Translations under genes and position numbers: made by a program | The notes under the pieces: model-generated | Databases searched by the model: none | What the model was told of the DNA's origin: nothing | Seen by the model: only the letters and a program-made list of their open reading frames with translations | Shown: positions 11,780 to 22,236 of the stretch, piece after piece | Layout of the letters: each line of letters begins with the position of its first letter | Position numbering within the stretch: position 1 is the stretch's first letter | Assembly (NCBI GenBank): GCA_035610365.1 | Contig: CM069432.1 | Coordinates: 7,254,001 to 7,318,000, forward strand | Direction of reading: 5' to 3' | Origin: Aquatica leii | Lineage: Eukaryota > Arthropoda > Insecta > Coleoptera > Lampyridae | DNA: 64,000 bases

Positions 11780-12045
11780 TACCTCCATTGAAAACGAACA
11801 GTTAATATTCAAAAAAGACAAATCTCGTCACAACAGACCTAATTGAAACAATTACACGTCTCAGTTACGAATTAAAAAAGCACGTCAAGGCAAATACGAC
11901 TACTATTAGAAAAGCTCAAGAAATCACAGTGAGATTGAGAAGACAAGTAGAAGTGCTGAAACAAGAATCGCTAAAAAATTTGCTGGAAGAGATACGATAT
12001 GAAGAAATAAAAAAAATCACTTTTGACATAGACATACAAACAGAA
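11780..12045 (+). pseudogene. Non-LTR retrotransposon ORF1 remnant, left part
   Basis: A coiled-coil-like reading frame, LVTTDLIETITRLSYELKKH followed by RLRRQVEVLKQESLKNLLEE, rich in K/E/L heptads, resembles the N-terminal part of ORF1 (Gag-like) of I/R1-group non-LTR elements. It is cut at 12045 by a solo LTR with a 4 bp AGAA duplication and continues beyond 13331. Assignment to a clade is not possible. Confidence 0.4.
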
Positions 12046-13327
12046 TGTTACGGACGAAATTTTCTTTACGTACTTGAAATTAGATTCGGGTTTTGACGCC
12101 CTCTAACGATCGCTTTCTCGTTGGTTGTCATTTGGCGGAAAATCGTCATGCGGTGAATGAATAAGATGGTCTGTACGTGGTGAATATTCTATATATCCGA
12201 TAACATCCGGAAAAAAAATGGAAAACCAATTATAATTAGTTAATTATCTAATTTATTTGAAGCGTTACAGGCCATTTTTCTTTCCTCCATTTCGAACATT
12301 TTATGTTCTCGATAAGTGGATATTGGAATCTACTGCTAAATAAGTCATCACGTTACCGTACACGTGCGCTGGCGGAGGGCGGTTTCCACGCCACGAAATT
12401 GAGGTCTTGAGGGCAAAGAGTGCTACACGTGGATGACACGACGTTAATTATATTATCAGCCACCTATTTTTGGTCATCACTATATACAGTAGTCGATGCA
12501 CGTTTTTTTTTGTGAGATAGATTTCATGAAGTACTTAATACGAAATTGTTTTAGCCGAACTATCAGTTGTGAGTTGGGGTTGTGACACGATTCGTGCTAA
12601 TATTTATTACCGGCCACTGAAGAAGAAAAACGTTTTTCTTCGGGCTAGTGGTTGCTGGAATTCGGGTGAGTGATTTGAATTTATTTTAGGTATATCGTGG
12701 TCACGAACAATTACTCACAAACTTTTGTATTACAATTTAACGTTAGTGAATACTTATAACGTGTAGCTACCAATAGGGTATTTACAATCAGTGAAATTTC
12801 TGTCTCGCATATTGTATGTAGTTGAAGGACATGTACTTCGGATTATTGTAATTGTGTGTGGTGGGTTGCCGATGTTGTAGGCATCGAGATCTTAACTTAT
12901 TTTCTATAATTCTCTAAATTGATTTGTTACAAAAATCAAAGGTTAATACCGGTGTTAATAATTAGTGTAAACTCTTCTAGTCTCTAGTATCTCCAACTTC
13001 GATGTATAATGACTTTTGATTATTATAAATGAAACTGTGATAAATGTTAGTGATAGACCGAAAGCGATTAAAGTTGTTAATTCTTTCTCTTGTGATTATT
13101 GTTCCCAACGAACCAATTTGGGCTACTCGAACAGCTGAGTAGAGGGATTACGAATCGTCTAGTTGTTACAAGTTCTGAACCATTCTGTTGTGAGCGAACA
13201 GAAGTATCATTTTGGATAAGCTCTGGCGCCCTGAAATATCTGTTATATATTTCTTGCGGACCTACCCATCTCCGACTATTGCGAGTTTGGCCGTGCAAGG
13301 TTCGTAAAACCCTAAAAGCTTGTAACA
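12046..13327 (+). mobile_element. Solo LTR (family 1)
   Basis: Begins TGTTACG and ends GCTTGTAACA, with TGTTAC/GTAACA inverted ends. AGAA is duplicated at 12042-12045 and 13328-13331. Length is 1282 bp. It matches the minus-strand LTR at 2221-3432 along its length. No primer site, gag or pol adjoins it, so it probably arose by LTR-LTR recombination. The open frames at 13077-13385 lie within it and are not genes. Confidence 0.8.
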
Positions 13328-13331
13328 AGAA

Positions 13332-13730
13332 AAAAAACAAGAAACAGACGAAGGAAGGACCAGTATGAAGGATAAAGAAATACAAACAGTAATATACGGG
13401 AACAACGAAAAACAGAAAATAGATAATCTAGAAAACATTTAAACTTATCAAAATTGGAATGAGATATCGAACCAAGAATGAGAAAATCACGTATGCACAA
13501 AAACTACAGCTAAAACAAAAAATCCAGCAGATGCCGAAGAAGATGGGTACAACACGGTGTGGGTGCGCAAAGACAACCTTAAGATGCAAAGAGGGACTGC
13601 ATATAAATATTCAAAAGCACACCATGAATTAGAAACAATGAAACACGATATTGCTTTAATGGAAAAAACCACAACGGTAAAAAATAAAATCAAACACAAT
13701 AACAAAAACTAAGAACATAATCAAATTATT
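13332..13730 (+). pseudogene. Non-LTR ORF1 remnant, right part
   Basis: Continuation of the frame interrupted by the solo LTR. The clearest piece runs near 13510-13680 (EEDGYNTVWVRKDNLKMQRG, then KAHHELETMKHD), again lysine- and glutamate-rich. Several stops and shifts. No reverse transcriptase follows. Confidence 0.35.
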
Positions 13731-14928
13731 TTTGATAACAACCAAGAAGAAATATGTTAAATGTATAAGTTTTTTTAACGTAAGAGAGACAGCACAAACT
13801 AGATAGCAGGAGGTGACCCAAACGCCATTCTTACGTTGAATTTTGTGCATGTTGGGGGTTGCAGAGCAGCACTCAGTAAAGGCAGTAACCAATAAAACAA
13901 TAATTTTTCCTTCATTATTAGTAACATGTCGAGTTTATACCTTTTTAAGATTGTGCAGCTTGTGTAGTACTCTGATAATTCTCAAAAAAATTTTTAAACG
14001 CGCGTTACTACCGTAGCAAAAAGTCTAGACCTCTAAATTTAGCACCTAACATCTCAACGTAATCTAAAGAGCCTTTTTTTTAAATTACTGCTTAGTCAAC
14101 AACTATTAAAATTTGCTATATATTGTTTTAAATTTTTTTAGAGAAGCTAGTTTGGTAAGTCGCAACAAAATTACCAAAAAGGTTCCAACTTTCATTATAT
14201 ATTCTGCAAGCGCCAGTAAAAATAATTTTCAAGACATTCGTCGTCCAAGTTGTGCTTTGCACCAAGCTCTTGATTGCAACTAATGGGGTATCACAGAGTT
14301 TGCCAAAATTGGAATTCGGTCTCTGGCAAGCCCGAGAGTTGCCTTAAGCAGCTCGAAAAGATTTGGATAAGATTGAGCTGAATTGGCCAAATCGTAGAAA
14401 GTAAAAGTCGAGTTTTCCTTTCCGGTTATGTTGAAAATCTTTTGGAGCGGTTTTCGTGCTGTAGAAATTTTGCTCTATGATAGGTCATTTTACATACCAA
14501 AAGTCAACAAAGACATTTCCGTTTCAAACGTTAAGGAAATTACACATAAGTGTTATTGTCATGCCCAGGAGATTCCACATCATAAGTATCTTAAGTCATC
14601 CATGTCAATTCTGAATAAATAAATTTCGAATGTAGTTGTGAGAAACCTGCTAAGGTAAGGATACATTTTCATTTTACAGCACAAATTGATTTTTCTGCAT
14701 TATCGTATCAACTTTGTATACCTTCACATGTTTTTTTATTTTGGAAAATTCTTATGACAAACTAATAATGCACACACGGATTATTGAGAATTGTCTCGGA
14801 TGAATATTTCTATAACCTATGTTAGATGAAGACATTCAATCCACCGTTTTGATTTCTGTGATTACAAACAGCATTACTATAAATTAAAGAGCACATCTGG
14901 TGAAATATCTTCACTAACTTTAAAAAGC
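13731..14928. other. No gene recognised
   Basis: Mixed AT-rich sequence. An open frame at 14428-14622 (+, 64 codons) has no domain I recognise. The block 14150-14420 is somewhat less AT-rich and may be a transposon relic. Confidence 0.4.
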
Positions 14929-15514
14929 TTAGCGGACTTCTTCTTCATTTGTAGATGCAACTAAGATGTCGTCAAAGTATAAGATGCAGAATTTAAGTCT
15001 CCTTAGTACCTGGTGCATGAATCTTTGGAACGTTTGGCCTGCATTTCTCAAACCGAAGGGCATGTACAAATACTCAAACAGTCCAAAGGGTGTGATGACA
15101 GCTGTTTTTAGTACATCGTCTGGATGTACAGGGATCGTGTTACCGTTGGCTGCATACAAAACTAGTTTATTTGGTAATGTTGATTGTGGAGCAAGCTTTC
15201 GAGGAATCACAGACACTTCTGCACCAGTGTCGATTAAAAATTGGAGGTTGGTAGAATTGTCAGCCAGAAAGATGCAGTCTAAGTGGTAGTCGCTGTCTTG
15301 GCCTTAAGAGGACCACCGACTTAGTTTTCCTGCTGCCCGAAGGAACAAGGATCATTGCATTTTCTCGCCTTTTCTCCAAAGTTGGTATGATAAAAACACA
15401 AATTCTCAGTCGGTTCCTTATATGGTTGTCTGCGTGCTTGACTTCGACTTCGGCTTCTATCTCTGATGAAGTTAGCAGGTTGGGTTGTTCACACCATTTT
15501 GGCAAGCTCGGCAA
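14929..15514 (-). pseudogene. CsRn1-type zinc knuckle, protease and RT fragment
   Basis: After gag, a degenerate knuckle region (cysteine/histidine spacing only partly kept, 15340-15420) leads to a protease start near 15240 (the DTGA region is visible, then SVIPRKLAPQS). The protease frame runs directly into the palm of reverse transcriptase (PVHPDDVLKTAVITPFGLFE, MPFGLRNAGQTFQRFM) and its catalytic box, which reads YFDD. Everything between the protease flap and the palm is deleted, yet the frame is kept. It stops at the lost 3' side at 14929. Confidence 0.75.
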
Positions 15515-15700
15515 CTTGTTTCGTCAGTGCTTCCACTGGTTTTTCTAATGCTGTTTGTATTGATGTGCTTGTAGGTGTAGTCATGGCTGAACATATTTGT
15601 GATGATGGAGTCACGAGGTCATTGATCTTATCGGCTATGAGGGCCAATTTTGAAAGCTCGTTTCCAGAGGCTGCAACTATGCTCTGGATAGTCTAGCTAT

Positions 15701-16126
15701 TCATAGCGATTTTAGCAAGTCTTCGCTGATGTGGTCACTTGCAAGTTGTCTTATTCGTGTGAGTAACTGGGAAGGTCGTTGTTCGCCTAGTTGCAGACCT
15801 TGAAGTAACGTACGTATTTTTGAAGTTTGACTTTCAAAATGTACTTCAATTAACCAATGTTTTAGGGCTATATATTTGTCACGATCAGGTGGCTTTAAAA
15901 TGAGATCGCTTACAGAATTCAGCATGTCAGCTTCTATTGCAGCTACTACATGGTTGAATTTAGTTACATCTTGGGTAATGCTTGCTAAGGTGAGCTGCGC
16001 CTCTATTTGTGTAAACCATAAAGCTGGGTTGTTTTTCCAGAATGGCGGCCGTATAATGGCAACTATTGCAGCATGAGGTGTCGAAGGGTTTTCAGAAACG
16101 TGGTCTGACGTCTCCTGTTCAGACAT
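15701..16126 (-). pseudogene. CsRn1-type Gag capsid region
   Basis: The ATG at 16126 (MSEQETSDH) is preferred to the upstream one because Gag of this clade begins shortly before the PPFWKNNPALWF motif. Conserved blocks include WFTQIEAQLTLASIT, FNHVVAAIEADML, and SQTSKIRTLLQGLQLGEQRP. It forms the virus-like particle coat of the retrotransposon. A stop at 15701 separates it from the knuckle region. Confidence 0.75.
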
Positions 16127-16406
16127 TGTAAATGCGGATAACACACGTGAGTTTATCAAAACCCTAACGAATATTACGTACACTCTGGTAAGAATCTGTA
16201 TTTGAAAACTAATTTATTACAAAAACTAAGAAAAATATATACTGATTTGTGATTTATGTGGCCCGATTGCTCGTTCTGTGCCAGAGAAACACTTGATGGT
16301 GATGCTTTCCGCGGATTATTACGGATGTAAAATCTTTTCTAAACCATGTGGTTTCTGAAAATTGGCAATTTTTAACATTCCTACTTTTTAATCGGGGCCA
16401 CCAATT

Positions 16407-16583
16407 TGTAGGTGCATGTTAAATGAAATAGACGTTTGTAAATTACTGTATTTACGAAATAATAAAAATTAAAGTAAAATTACATATTTAACGGAATTCA
16501 CGCACGATGTTAACCACTCGATGATTTCCACGGAAGTGTGGTTTCGTCCAGAGTTGCTACTCGTATTGGTAGGGAATGTTACA
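16407..16583 (-). repeat. 5' LTR of the CsRn1-type element
   Basis: 177 bp, beginning TGTAACATTCCC and ending CCTACA on the minus strand, immediately followed by the primer-binding site. Short LTRs are usual in this clade. The matching 3' LTR is absent from the window. Confidence 0.65.
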
Positions 16584-16663
16584 GACCTGCGCTGTGAATC
16601 CTTTACAAGGTTTTAAAAACTGTTTTACACAAACCTGCATCTGATGTCATTAAAAGAATTCTC

Positions 16664-17319
16664 TTAAGCAACAACACTGTTGAAAGGCGTATTGATGATA
16701 TGAGTTCTGATATTGAAAGCTTCTTGTGTAATTATTTGCAAACGACCCATTTCTCTATACAAATGAACTATTGTCATTGCAATTAACTCTGTTTTTTTTG
16801 GTTCTAATAGTAGTGGCTTTCGAAGCACTCGAAAAACTGCCGAAGCAATGCCAAAGACATTCTCCACCACACGGCGTGCTCTACAGAGGCGATAGTTATA
16901 AACTCTTTTTGCTGACCCTTTATTGTGTAACCCTAGAAAAGGTTCCATAAGATTCTCTGTCAATGCGAAAGCTTCGTCTCCAAGAAAAAAGAAAGGTATA
17001 CACTTTTGTCTTCCATTTAAAAGTTGAGCTGGTGGAATAAGTAAATCATTTTGCTCTAATTTCTTATATAGTTGTGTGTTTTTGAATACTCCGCCATCAG
17101 ATATTCTGCCTTGACATATAAAAAATTATACTTTGCGTCCACCACAGCAAAAAGGACAATACCAAAAGTACTTTTATAATTAAAATACTCGCTTTCGCTA
17201 TTTATGGGTGCTTACAAAACGACATGTTTTCCGTCTAATGCTCCGAGACAATGTGGAAAGTTCCACACTGATTCATACTCTTCAGCGATAGTTAGCCACC
17301 CTTGTTGTGATATGAGGAT
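16664..17319 (-). pseudogene. Harbinger transposase (HARBI1/ALP1-like), exon 2
   Basis: A splice acceptor (GTTTTACAG) ends at 17320. The exon reads in phase from exon 1: WNFPHCLGALDGKHVV (first catalytic D), the second acid in LFAVVDAKYNFLYV, and the third in ARRVVENVFGIAS near 16870. These are the DDE signatures of the Harbinger nuclease. A stop replaces a codon right after GKHVVL (near 17222), and frameshifts affect 16960-17120. The last 99 codons to 16664 are open. In intact elements this protein cuts at TWA target sites together with the accessory DNA-binding protein. Confidence 0.8.
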
Positions 17320-17498
17320 CTGTAAAACGTACATATATTTTACTAAAACAATGTTTAACATTAGACCTGAACAATTACTAAATAATACAAACTTGATGAT
17401 TTCAGCATGGGTGCAAAACTAAACAGAGGGGGGGGGTTCAAATTACTATAGTTGCTTTTATCCCTACGTAAGTATATAAAAACTCTACTTTTTATCAT

Positions 17499-18168
17499 AG
17501 ATTCCGGATGAAGACTCACAATCCGAGACACAATCAACTGCAGCAGACGGGCTGTCTGACACTGAGCAGGAACAGATGGTATCGACTCGTCCTAGTACAG
17601 CTGATCCAGTCTCAAGTCCATCATCTAGTCCACCTTCCAAAAAAAGTAGGAAAAATAACACTTCGGAAAAGCAATTAGAAAAAGCTTTCAAAATTCTGCA
17701 AACCTCTGCTGCTCAAAATAAGAAAGAAGACAACGAATCTGATCTATTTGAAAAATTGGTAGCTAAAAAACTCGATTCATATTCGAAAGTTACGAAAATC
17801 AATGTGCAGAAACCTGTAATGGATATCATATTTCAAGCAGATTCTGGGTTCTATGACCAACTTCAACCTCCGTACCGTAGCCCATCAAATGTTCAATATA
17901 TATATATCATCCTAATCCTACATCAAATGTAATACATCGCCCTGCAAGGCCACAAACTTGTGTTCCTACAAGATCATTTCAAGATCTCTCATATTCCCAG
18001 AACCTACCCCATAATTTCCAACAATCTCAATTTTCCAATCCTGCATCGCCACAAGAATATCACCATTCATCTCCGTCGGTCTGTTCTCCATCAGAATGTT
18101 CTCCTATATATCCTTCGCCGGAAGAAGCTACATTTGAAGAGCTTGTAACATCGGCGCTTACTCAGTAA
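17499..18168 (+). pseudogene. Harbinger accessory protein, BESS-type C-terminal exon
   Basis: A likely splice acceptor (TTTTTATCATAG) precedes 17499. The exon begins IPDEDSQSETQS, has a serine/proline-rich linker, then a BESS-like motif (DLFEKLVAKKLDSYSKVTK, near 17740-17800), and a proline/serine-rich tail ending at the TAA 18166-18168. A frameshift in the ATATAT run near 17900 breaks the frame. Insect Harbinger elements commonly encode a MADF/Myb-type DNA-binding partner. The MADF part is not seen here. The exon lies on the opposite strand inside the transposase intron. Confidence 0.6.
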
Positions 18169-18255
18169 TATGGATTACTAAAATGGTTTTACTTGGTTTA
18201 CAACTTTTTAAAATAAAGAAAACATGAAAACTTTAAATTTGTTCATTTACTTACC

Positions 18256-18545
18256 TGAATATTTCTTTTCAATTCTTCAACTAAAGCTTGACAAACTTCT
18301 AGAACGATTTCGCTAATGGACTGCTTGGAAATTCTGAACAAATATTGTAAGCTTGTGTAGGAATCTCCTGTGGCCAGAAAACGTAGAAATACAGCTAGCC
18401 TTTCTTGCACTGAGATTGCTTTTCGGAACTTTGTATTTTGCTTTAAATCTGCTAGTAAATTATTCGCACGATATTTCTGTCTATTTCTAAATATTTCCTT
18501 TTGCCACCATCGCTTTTGTTTTTGTTTTCGTATTTTAGCGGATAA
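18256..18545 (-). pseudogene. Harbinger transposase, exon 1, 3' piece
   Basis: Ends in a clean splice donor CAG/GTAAGT at 18255. It is open throughout (for example [20 protein letters not shown], then [19 protein letters not shown]), the N-terminal helical domain of HARBI1-like transposases. It is separated from its start by the non-LTR element at 18558-21655. Confidence 0.75.
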
Positions 18546-18557
18546 AGCGTAATGAAT

Positions 18558-21500
18558 CTTCTTCTTCTCGAGTCCTTAAACCAAAAGTTTCATATGTCCT
18601 TCCAGTGGCGAGCACAGGCTATGGCCCTGTCGGTGGCTGCGGTGAGGTCCTCCATGGTGCATTTTTCGTCGAGGAGTCGGCAGATCGGAAGATGTTCCAT
18701 GGTCTGTCTTTCCCCGCAGTCGCATAAATCGCTGTCGCTAGAGTACCCCCACTTGGTCATGTTGACTTTGGATCTGCCAGTTCTAGTGCGTAGGCGGTTT
18801 AGGCTTTTCCACATAGTCCAGTCCAGATCACCGCCAGCGGGTAGGTGTTCTCCCACTTCTAGGCTGGTACCGTCGATTGCGTCGGTGTTTTTAACGCGTT
18901 CGCGCCATGAATCCAACCTCGCTGCTTTAGCTGTTGAGTCCAGGGGTTTCTCGGGTATGAAGCTTTTTCGGGATTTTAGGCGTTTGTCGACGTTGGTATG
19001 GCCGTACAATGGATGTCTGGGGTCCTCTAGTTGCCTCAGTTTTTCCGGCCTACTCGCTACATTTCTTCTTATGTCTGGTGGAGCAATACCGGCTAATAGG
19101 TAGAGGCTGTTGATGGGTGTCGGTTTCAGGCATTCCGTGATGTAGCGACAGCTCTCGTTGAGCACCGGGTCGAGTTTTTTGACATGAGATGACCGCTCCC
19201 AAACTGGGCACGCAAATTCTGCTGTGGAGTAGCAGAGTGCGAGTGCAGTAGAGCGCAAGGTGGTCGGGTTGGCGCCGCACTTGGTGTTGGCCAGTTTTCT
19301 GAGGATATTGTTCCGAGCGCTGACTTTCCCCTTCGTCTTTTCCACGTGGGCCCTATAAGTCAGGGTCCGGTCGAGGACGACTCCGAGGTACACTGGGTTC
19401 TGGTGGTGTTCTATTTCCGTACCATTCCAAGTGATGCGTAACTTCCGGTTTGCTTCCCGATGGCGCAGATGGAAAGCAGTTACCTGTGTTTTGGTCGGAT
19501 TTGGTCTCAGGTAGTTCTTGCTGTAGTAGGTTGAGAGGTTCGATAGAGCAGATGTAAGGACTCTCTACATGGTGGTGAACTCTTTCTCCTGTGCTGTGAC
19601 GCACAGATCGTCAGCATATAAGAAACTCCTGCAATTAGGGTGGATGGGCTGATCGTTGGTGTAGATATTGAAGAGGGTCGGTGCTAGCACACTTCCCTGA
19701 GGGAGGCCGTTCTGTTGCCGTCTCCAGCGGCTCTTCTGCTTGCAGAGTTCTACATAGAATCGTCTGTTTTCCAATAGCGATTTGATGACTTGCACTAGGT
19801 GGTAGTCGTGTGTCATGTCGTAGATCTTCGAGAGGAGCATCCTATGGTTCACAGTATCGTATGCAGCTGAGAGATCTACAAATACTGCGCCTGTGATTTT
19901 CCCTTTTTCAAAACCATCTTCTATGTGCTGGGTGAGGTTGAGTGTCTGTCCCGTGCAGGATTTGCCCGGGCGGAAGCCAGTTTGTTCTGGGATTAGGTGT
20001 TCTTCGATCAGGGGAGACAGATGGTTCAGGATGAGACGTTCATAGAGTTTGTGGAGGTGGCAGAGAAGTGATATTGGCCTGAAGTTTTTGGGGTCCGAGG
20101 CGTCTTTGCCCGGTTTTAGAAGGGCAATGACGCGTGCCTGCCGCCATAGCTTCGGGATGTTATATGAAGAAGAGCAGTTCTTAAACAGCTCTAATATCCA
20201 CTCTCTTGTCCTTGGTCCGAAGTGTTTTATTTGTTCTGAGCAAATGTCGTCCATTCCAGCCGCTTTACCATTTTTCAGGTTCTTAATACAGATGTTGAGC
20301 TCTTCCATGGTGAAGGTGGTATTGAAGCTGTTGTTTTCTTTGCCAGGTTGTCGCTTGATCCTCATCTTAGGTTGTTTAGTTGGTGCTTTCCCGTTTAGAA
20401 GGAGTTGGCTTGCAACCTGGTTTGCAGTGACATTATGGTGTTGTTCAGCCTTTTTGGGGTCGTTGCTTAGCTTCTTGATGGTGAGCCAGGCTTTCCTACT
20501 GCTGTGGGTCATGTCCACACTTTTAATCATGTTTTGCCATGACTTTTGTCTTTCTTCCTGTATCTTTAGTGCTAGTTCTGTACCAGATGCAATGGTGCTA
20601 TCCGAGAACGGATTTGCTTGGAATAGCTGTTGGTACTTCTGATATTCGTCTATCATCTCATGGGAGAGTCCTGGCACGTAGCTGGTTCTACATCCTCGTG
20701 GTATGTTCTTTCTGGATGCAGTACGTACGGCGTCAACGAACAGGTTGTAGTTGGTCTGTGACGGTTCGATGTTTGCCACTTTCGTGTCCAGGTCCTCTGC
20801 AAATCCTGTCCAGTCTGCTTTTTTGAAGTTGAAACGGCGGCGGAATGGGGCCGTGATTGGTGTGACTGCTGGTGATGCGCTAATGGATATCGGCCTGTGC
20901 TGTGTGTGTGGTATGGGTTCCAACACGGGTTTACTGCAGAGGTCAGCGATGTTGTTGCTTACGAAGGCTAGGTCTGGGTTGTACCCCCGTTTCCATCTAG
21001 AACTGTTGAAGGACTTCGGGAGTTTGGGGTCGTGGATTAGACTGAGGTGGTTTGCATCGCTCCACGTCTCAACCAAGTCGCCATTTTCATCTGTTTTGGC
21101 GTAGTCCCAGTTGACGTGGTGACTGTTAAAGTCACCGATGATGATGTGAGTCTTGTTCCGATCGAAGTTTAGCGGTTTAGCGAAGTCAAACCGTTCCCCG
21201 GGTGGCTTATAGACCGAGGTGATAGAGATGCTGTCCAGTTCCACTGTCAGGATTTCGATCTTGTTGGCTTGAGACATGTTGGCCGTTTTGACGATGAGAT
21301 CGCTCTTCGTGAAGATGGCGCTACCGTATTTCTCGTGCTGGCACTCTAATATTAGCTTCATACCAGGGATCCGTGGGCGGTTGTTGTTTTGGCCTCGGTG
21401 GGTCTCTTGCAGGCAGAGCACATGACATTTGTGGTCTGTGCAGATTTTTGCCATAATGTCTTGTTTAGCTCCTGTGAGCCCCTCGACGTTAGCAGAGATG

Positions 21501-21655
21501 ACAGTCAGTACCAGCCCTGGAAAGGGCCCTTTGGGGTGACACTGATGCACTGTGCTGGTAGGCATAGTAACGCTGTTTAGTTAAGGTGAGTAGTAGGATT
21601 TGCAGATTAAAGATCTGACAGGGGTCGCGACGAGAACGCTCCTACTTTGACCCCC
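18558..21655 (-). mobile_element. APE-type non-LTR retrotransposon, nearly intact
   Basis: 3098 bp flanked by a perfect 12 bp duplication AGCGTAATGAAT (18546-18557 and 21656-21667). The 5' end on the minus strand starts GGGGGTCAAAGTAGGAGCG; the 3' end is a short GAA-repeat tail, as in RTE- or CR1-like elements. It carries a single long frame and no ORF1. A 5'-truncated copy of the same family lies at 24205-25347. Confidence 0.9.
18590..21565 (-). pseudogene. Endonuclease-reverse transcriptase polyprotein (one stop)
   Basis: One frame of 991 codons broken by a single TAG at 19565-19567; the second copy at 24.3 kb has GAG there. Residues about 15-230 are an AP endonuclease (LTVISANVEGLTG, CLQETHRG, SVYKPPGE, IGDFNSHHVNW, final H in HTQHRPISI). 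The reverse transcriptase follows (LKNGKAAGMDDI, FRPISLLCHLHKLYE, TGFRPGKSCTGQTL, VFVDLSAAYDTVNH, GLPQGSVLAPTLFNIY, and YADD). The C-terminus has a CxC...H-x4-C cluster (CDCGERQTMEHLPIC). It drives target-primed reverse transcription. The clade within the Jockey/CR1/RTE-like group is uncertain. The ATG at 21565 lies 90 bp from the 5' end. Confidence 0.9.
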
Positions 21656-21697
21656 AGCGTAATGAATATAAATAACCGCTGCTGCAGCGACATCCAT
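21656..21697 (-). pseudogene. Harbinger transposase, exon 1, start piece
   Basis: ATG at 21695-21697 begins MDVAAAAVIYIHY and runs into the 12 bp duplication. If the non-LTR element and one duplication are left out, the frame passes without a break into the piece at 18545, giving an open first exon of about 110 codons. That supports both the start and the timing of the insertion. Confidence 0.7.
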
Positions 21698-21759
21698 TTT
21701 GAAATTTGAAATGAGTACTGAGGAAAAATTAAAAATCGAAAATGCCAGTATTAATGGAA

Positions 21760-22236
21760 CGCGTCAATGTTGCAACTCGAGGTTCGAGATGTTGTTCGAT
21801 GCGGCGTACGCGTACGTAGTTGCGAGATAAAGTTTGCAACGGAGTTCGCGACGTGGTACTGTTGCGCTAGGTGGTATAAATCTGGACGCGGCTTTAAGTA
21901 ACTACTCGCAAACATTTGAAATAACGCCTTTTGCTTGCTTTGGCTTCCCCGTATGGGGTGTACCATCTTAACCATAGGAGTTTTTAGATTGTTTGCTAAC
22001 ATAAACTACTATTTAATACAGAATGGTTATTTATTTCAATTTATTTGTGTTTTCTAAAAATTTGTTTTTTTAAAATCTATGTCATTTGAGACTACATTCC
22101 CTTACTTATCTTGAATTTAACAATGGCTTATTCATTTGGGAAAGAGGCATAAACAGCGCTTAGTTTAAACTGTGCGATCTTATTATTATTATAACGATTA
22201 CTTATTAATAAACAATAAAGTATAGATATTATAAAT
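21760..22236. other. Non-coding, between Harbinger and TYSND1
   Basis: The part to 21900 has moderate GC and several GTTGC/TTGCAAC words, perhaps the Harbinger end. The open frame at 21751-22002 (-) has no recognised domain and is probably chance. 22003-22236 is AT-rich downstream sequence of the protease gene; AATAAA-like signals on the minus strand near 22205-22215 could serve its polyadenylation. Confidence 0.4.

Larger units (their letters stand above)
14929..16583 (-). mobile_element. CsRn1-type Ty3/Gypsy element, 5' part
   Basis: Minus-strand order: LTR (16583-16407), a primer-binding site directly after it (16392-16406, TTGGTGGCCCCGAT, close to the tRNA-Trp-type site of CsRn1 elements), leader, gag, zinc-knuckle region, protease, then a shortened piece of reverse transcriptase ending at 14929. 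The rest of pol and the 3' LTR are missing. Confidence 0.75.
16590..21760 (-). mobile_element. PIF/Harbinger element carrying two genes and a nested non-LTR
   Basis: Minus-strand transposase in two exons (21697-18256 with an insertion, and 17319-16664), with a plus-strand accessory gene in the intron. The left end is lost against the CsRn1 LTR near 16584. The right end is not defined, though 21760-21900 holds several GTTGC/GCAAC words that could be subterminal. Boundaries are approximate. Confidence 0.7.

Noticed and set aside
13077-13385. Overlapping open frames of 90-100 codons on both strands
   Set aside because: They lie within the solo LTR and its junction; no domain, both strands open by chance.
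20049-21104. Long plus-strand frames (up to 197 codons)
   Set aside because: They are antisense shadows of the non-LTR endonuclease-reverse transcriptase frame.
21751-22002. 83-codon minus-strand frame
   Set aside because: No recognisable domain; overlaps a probable transposon end.
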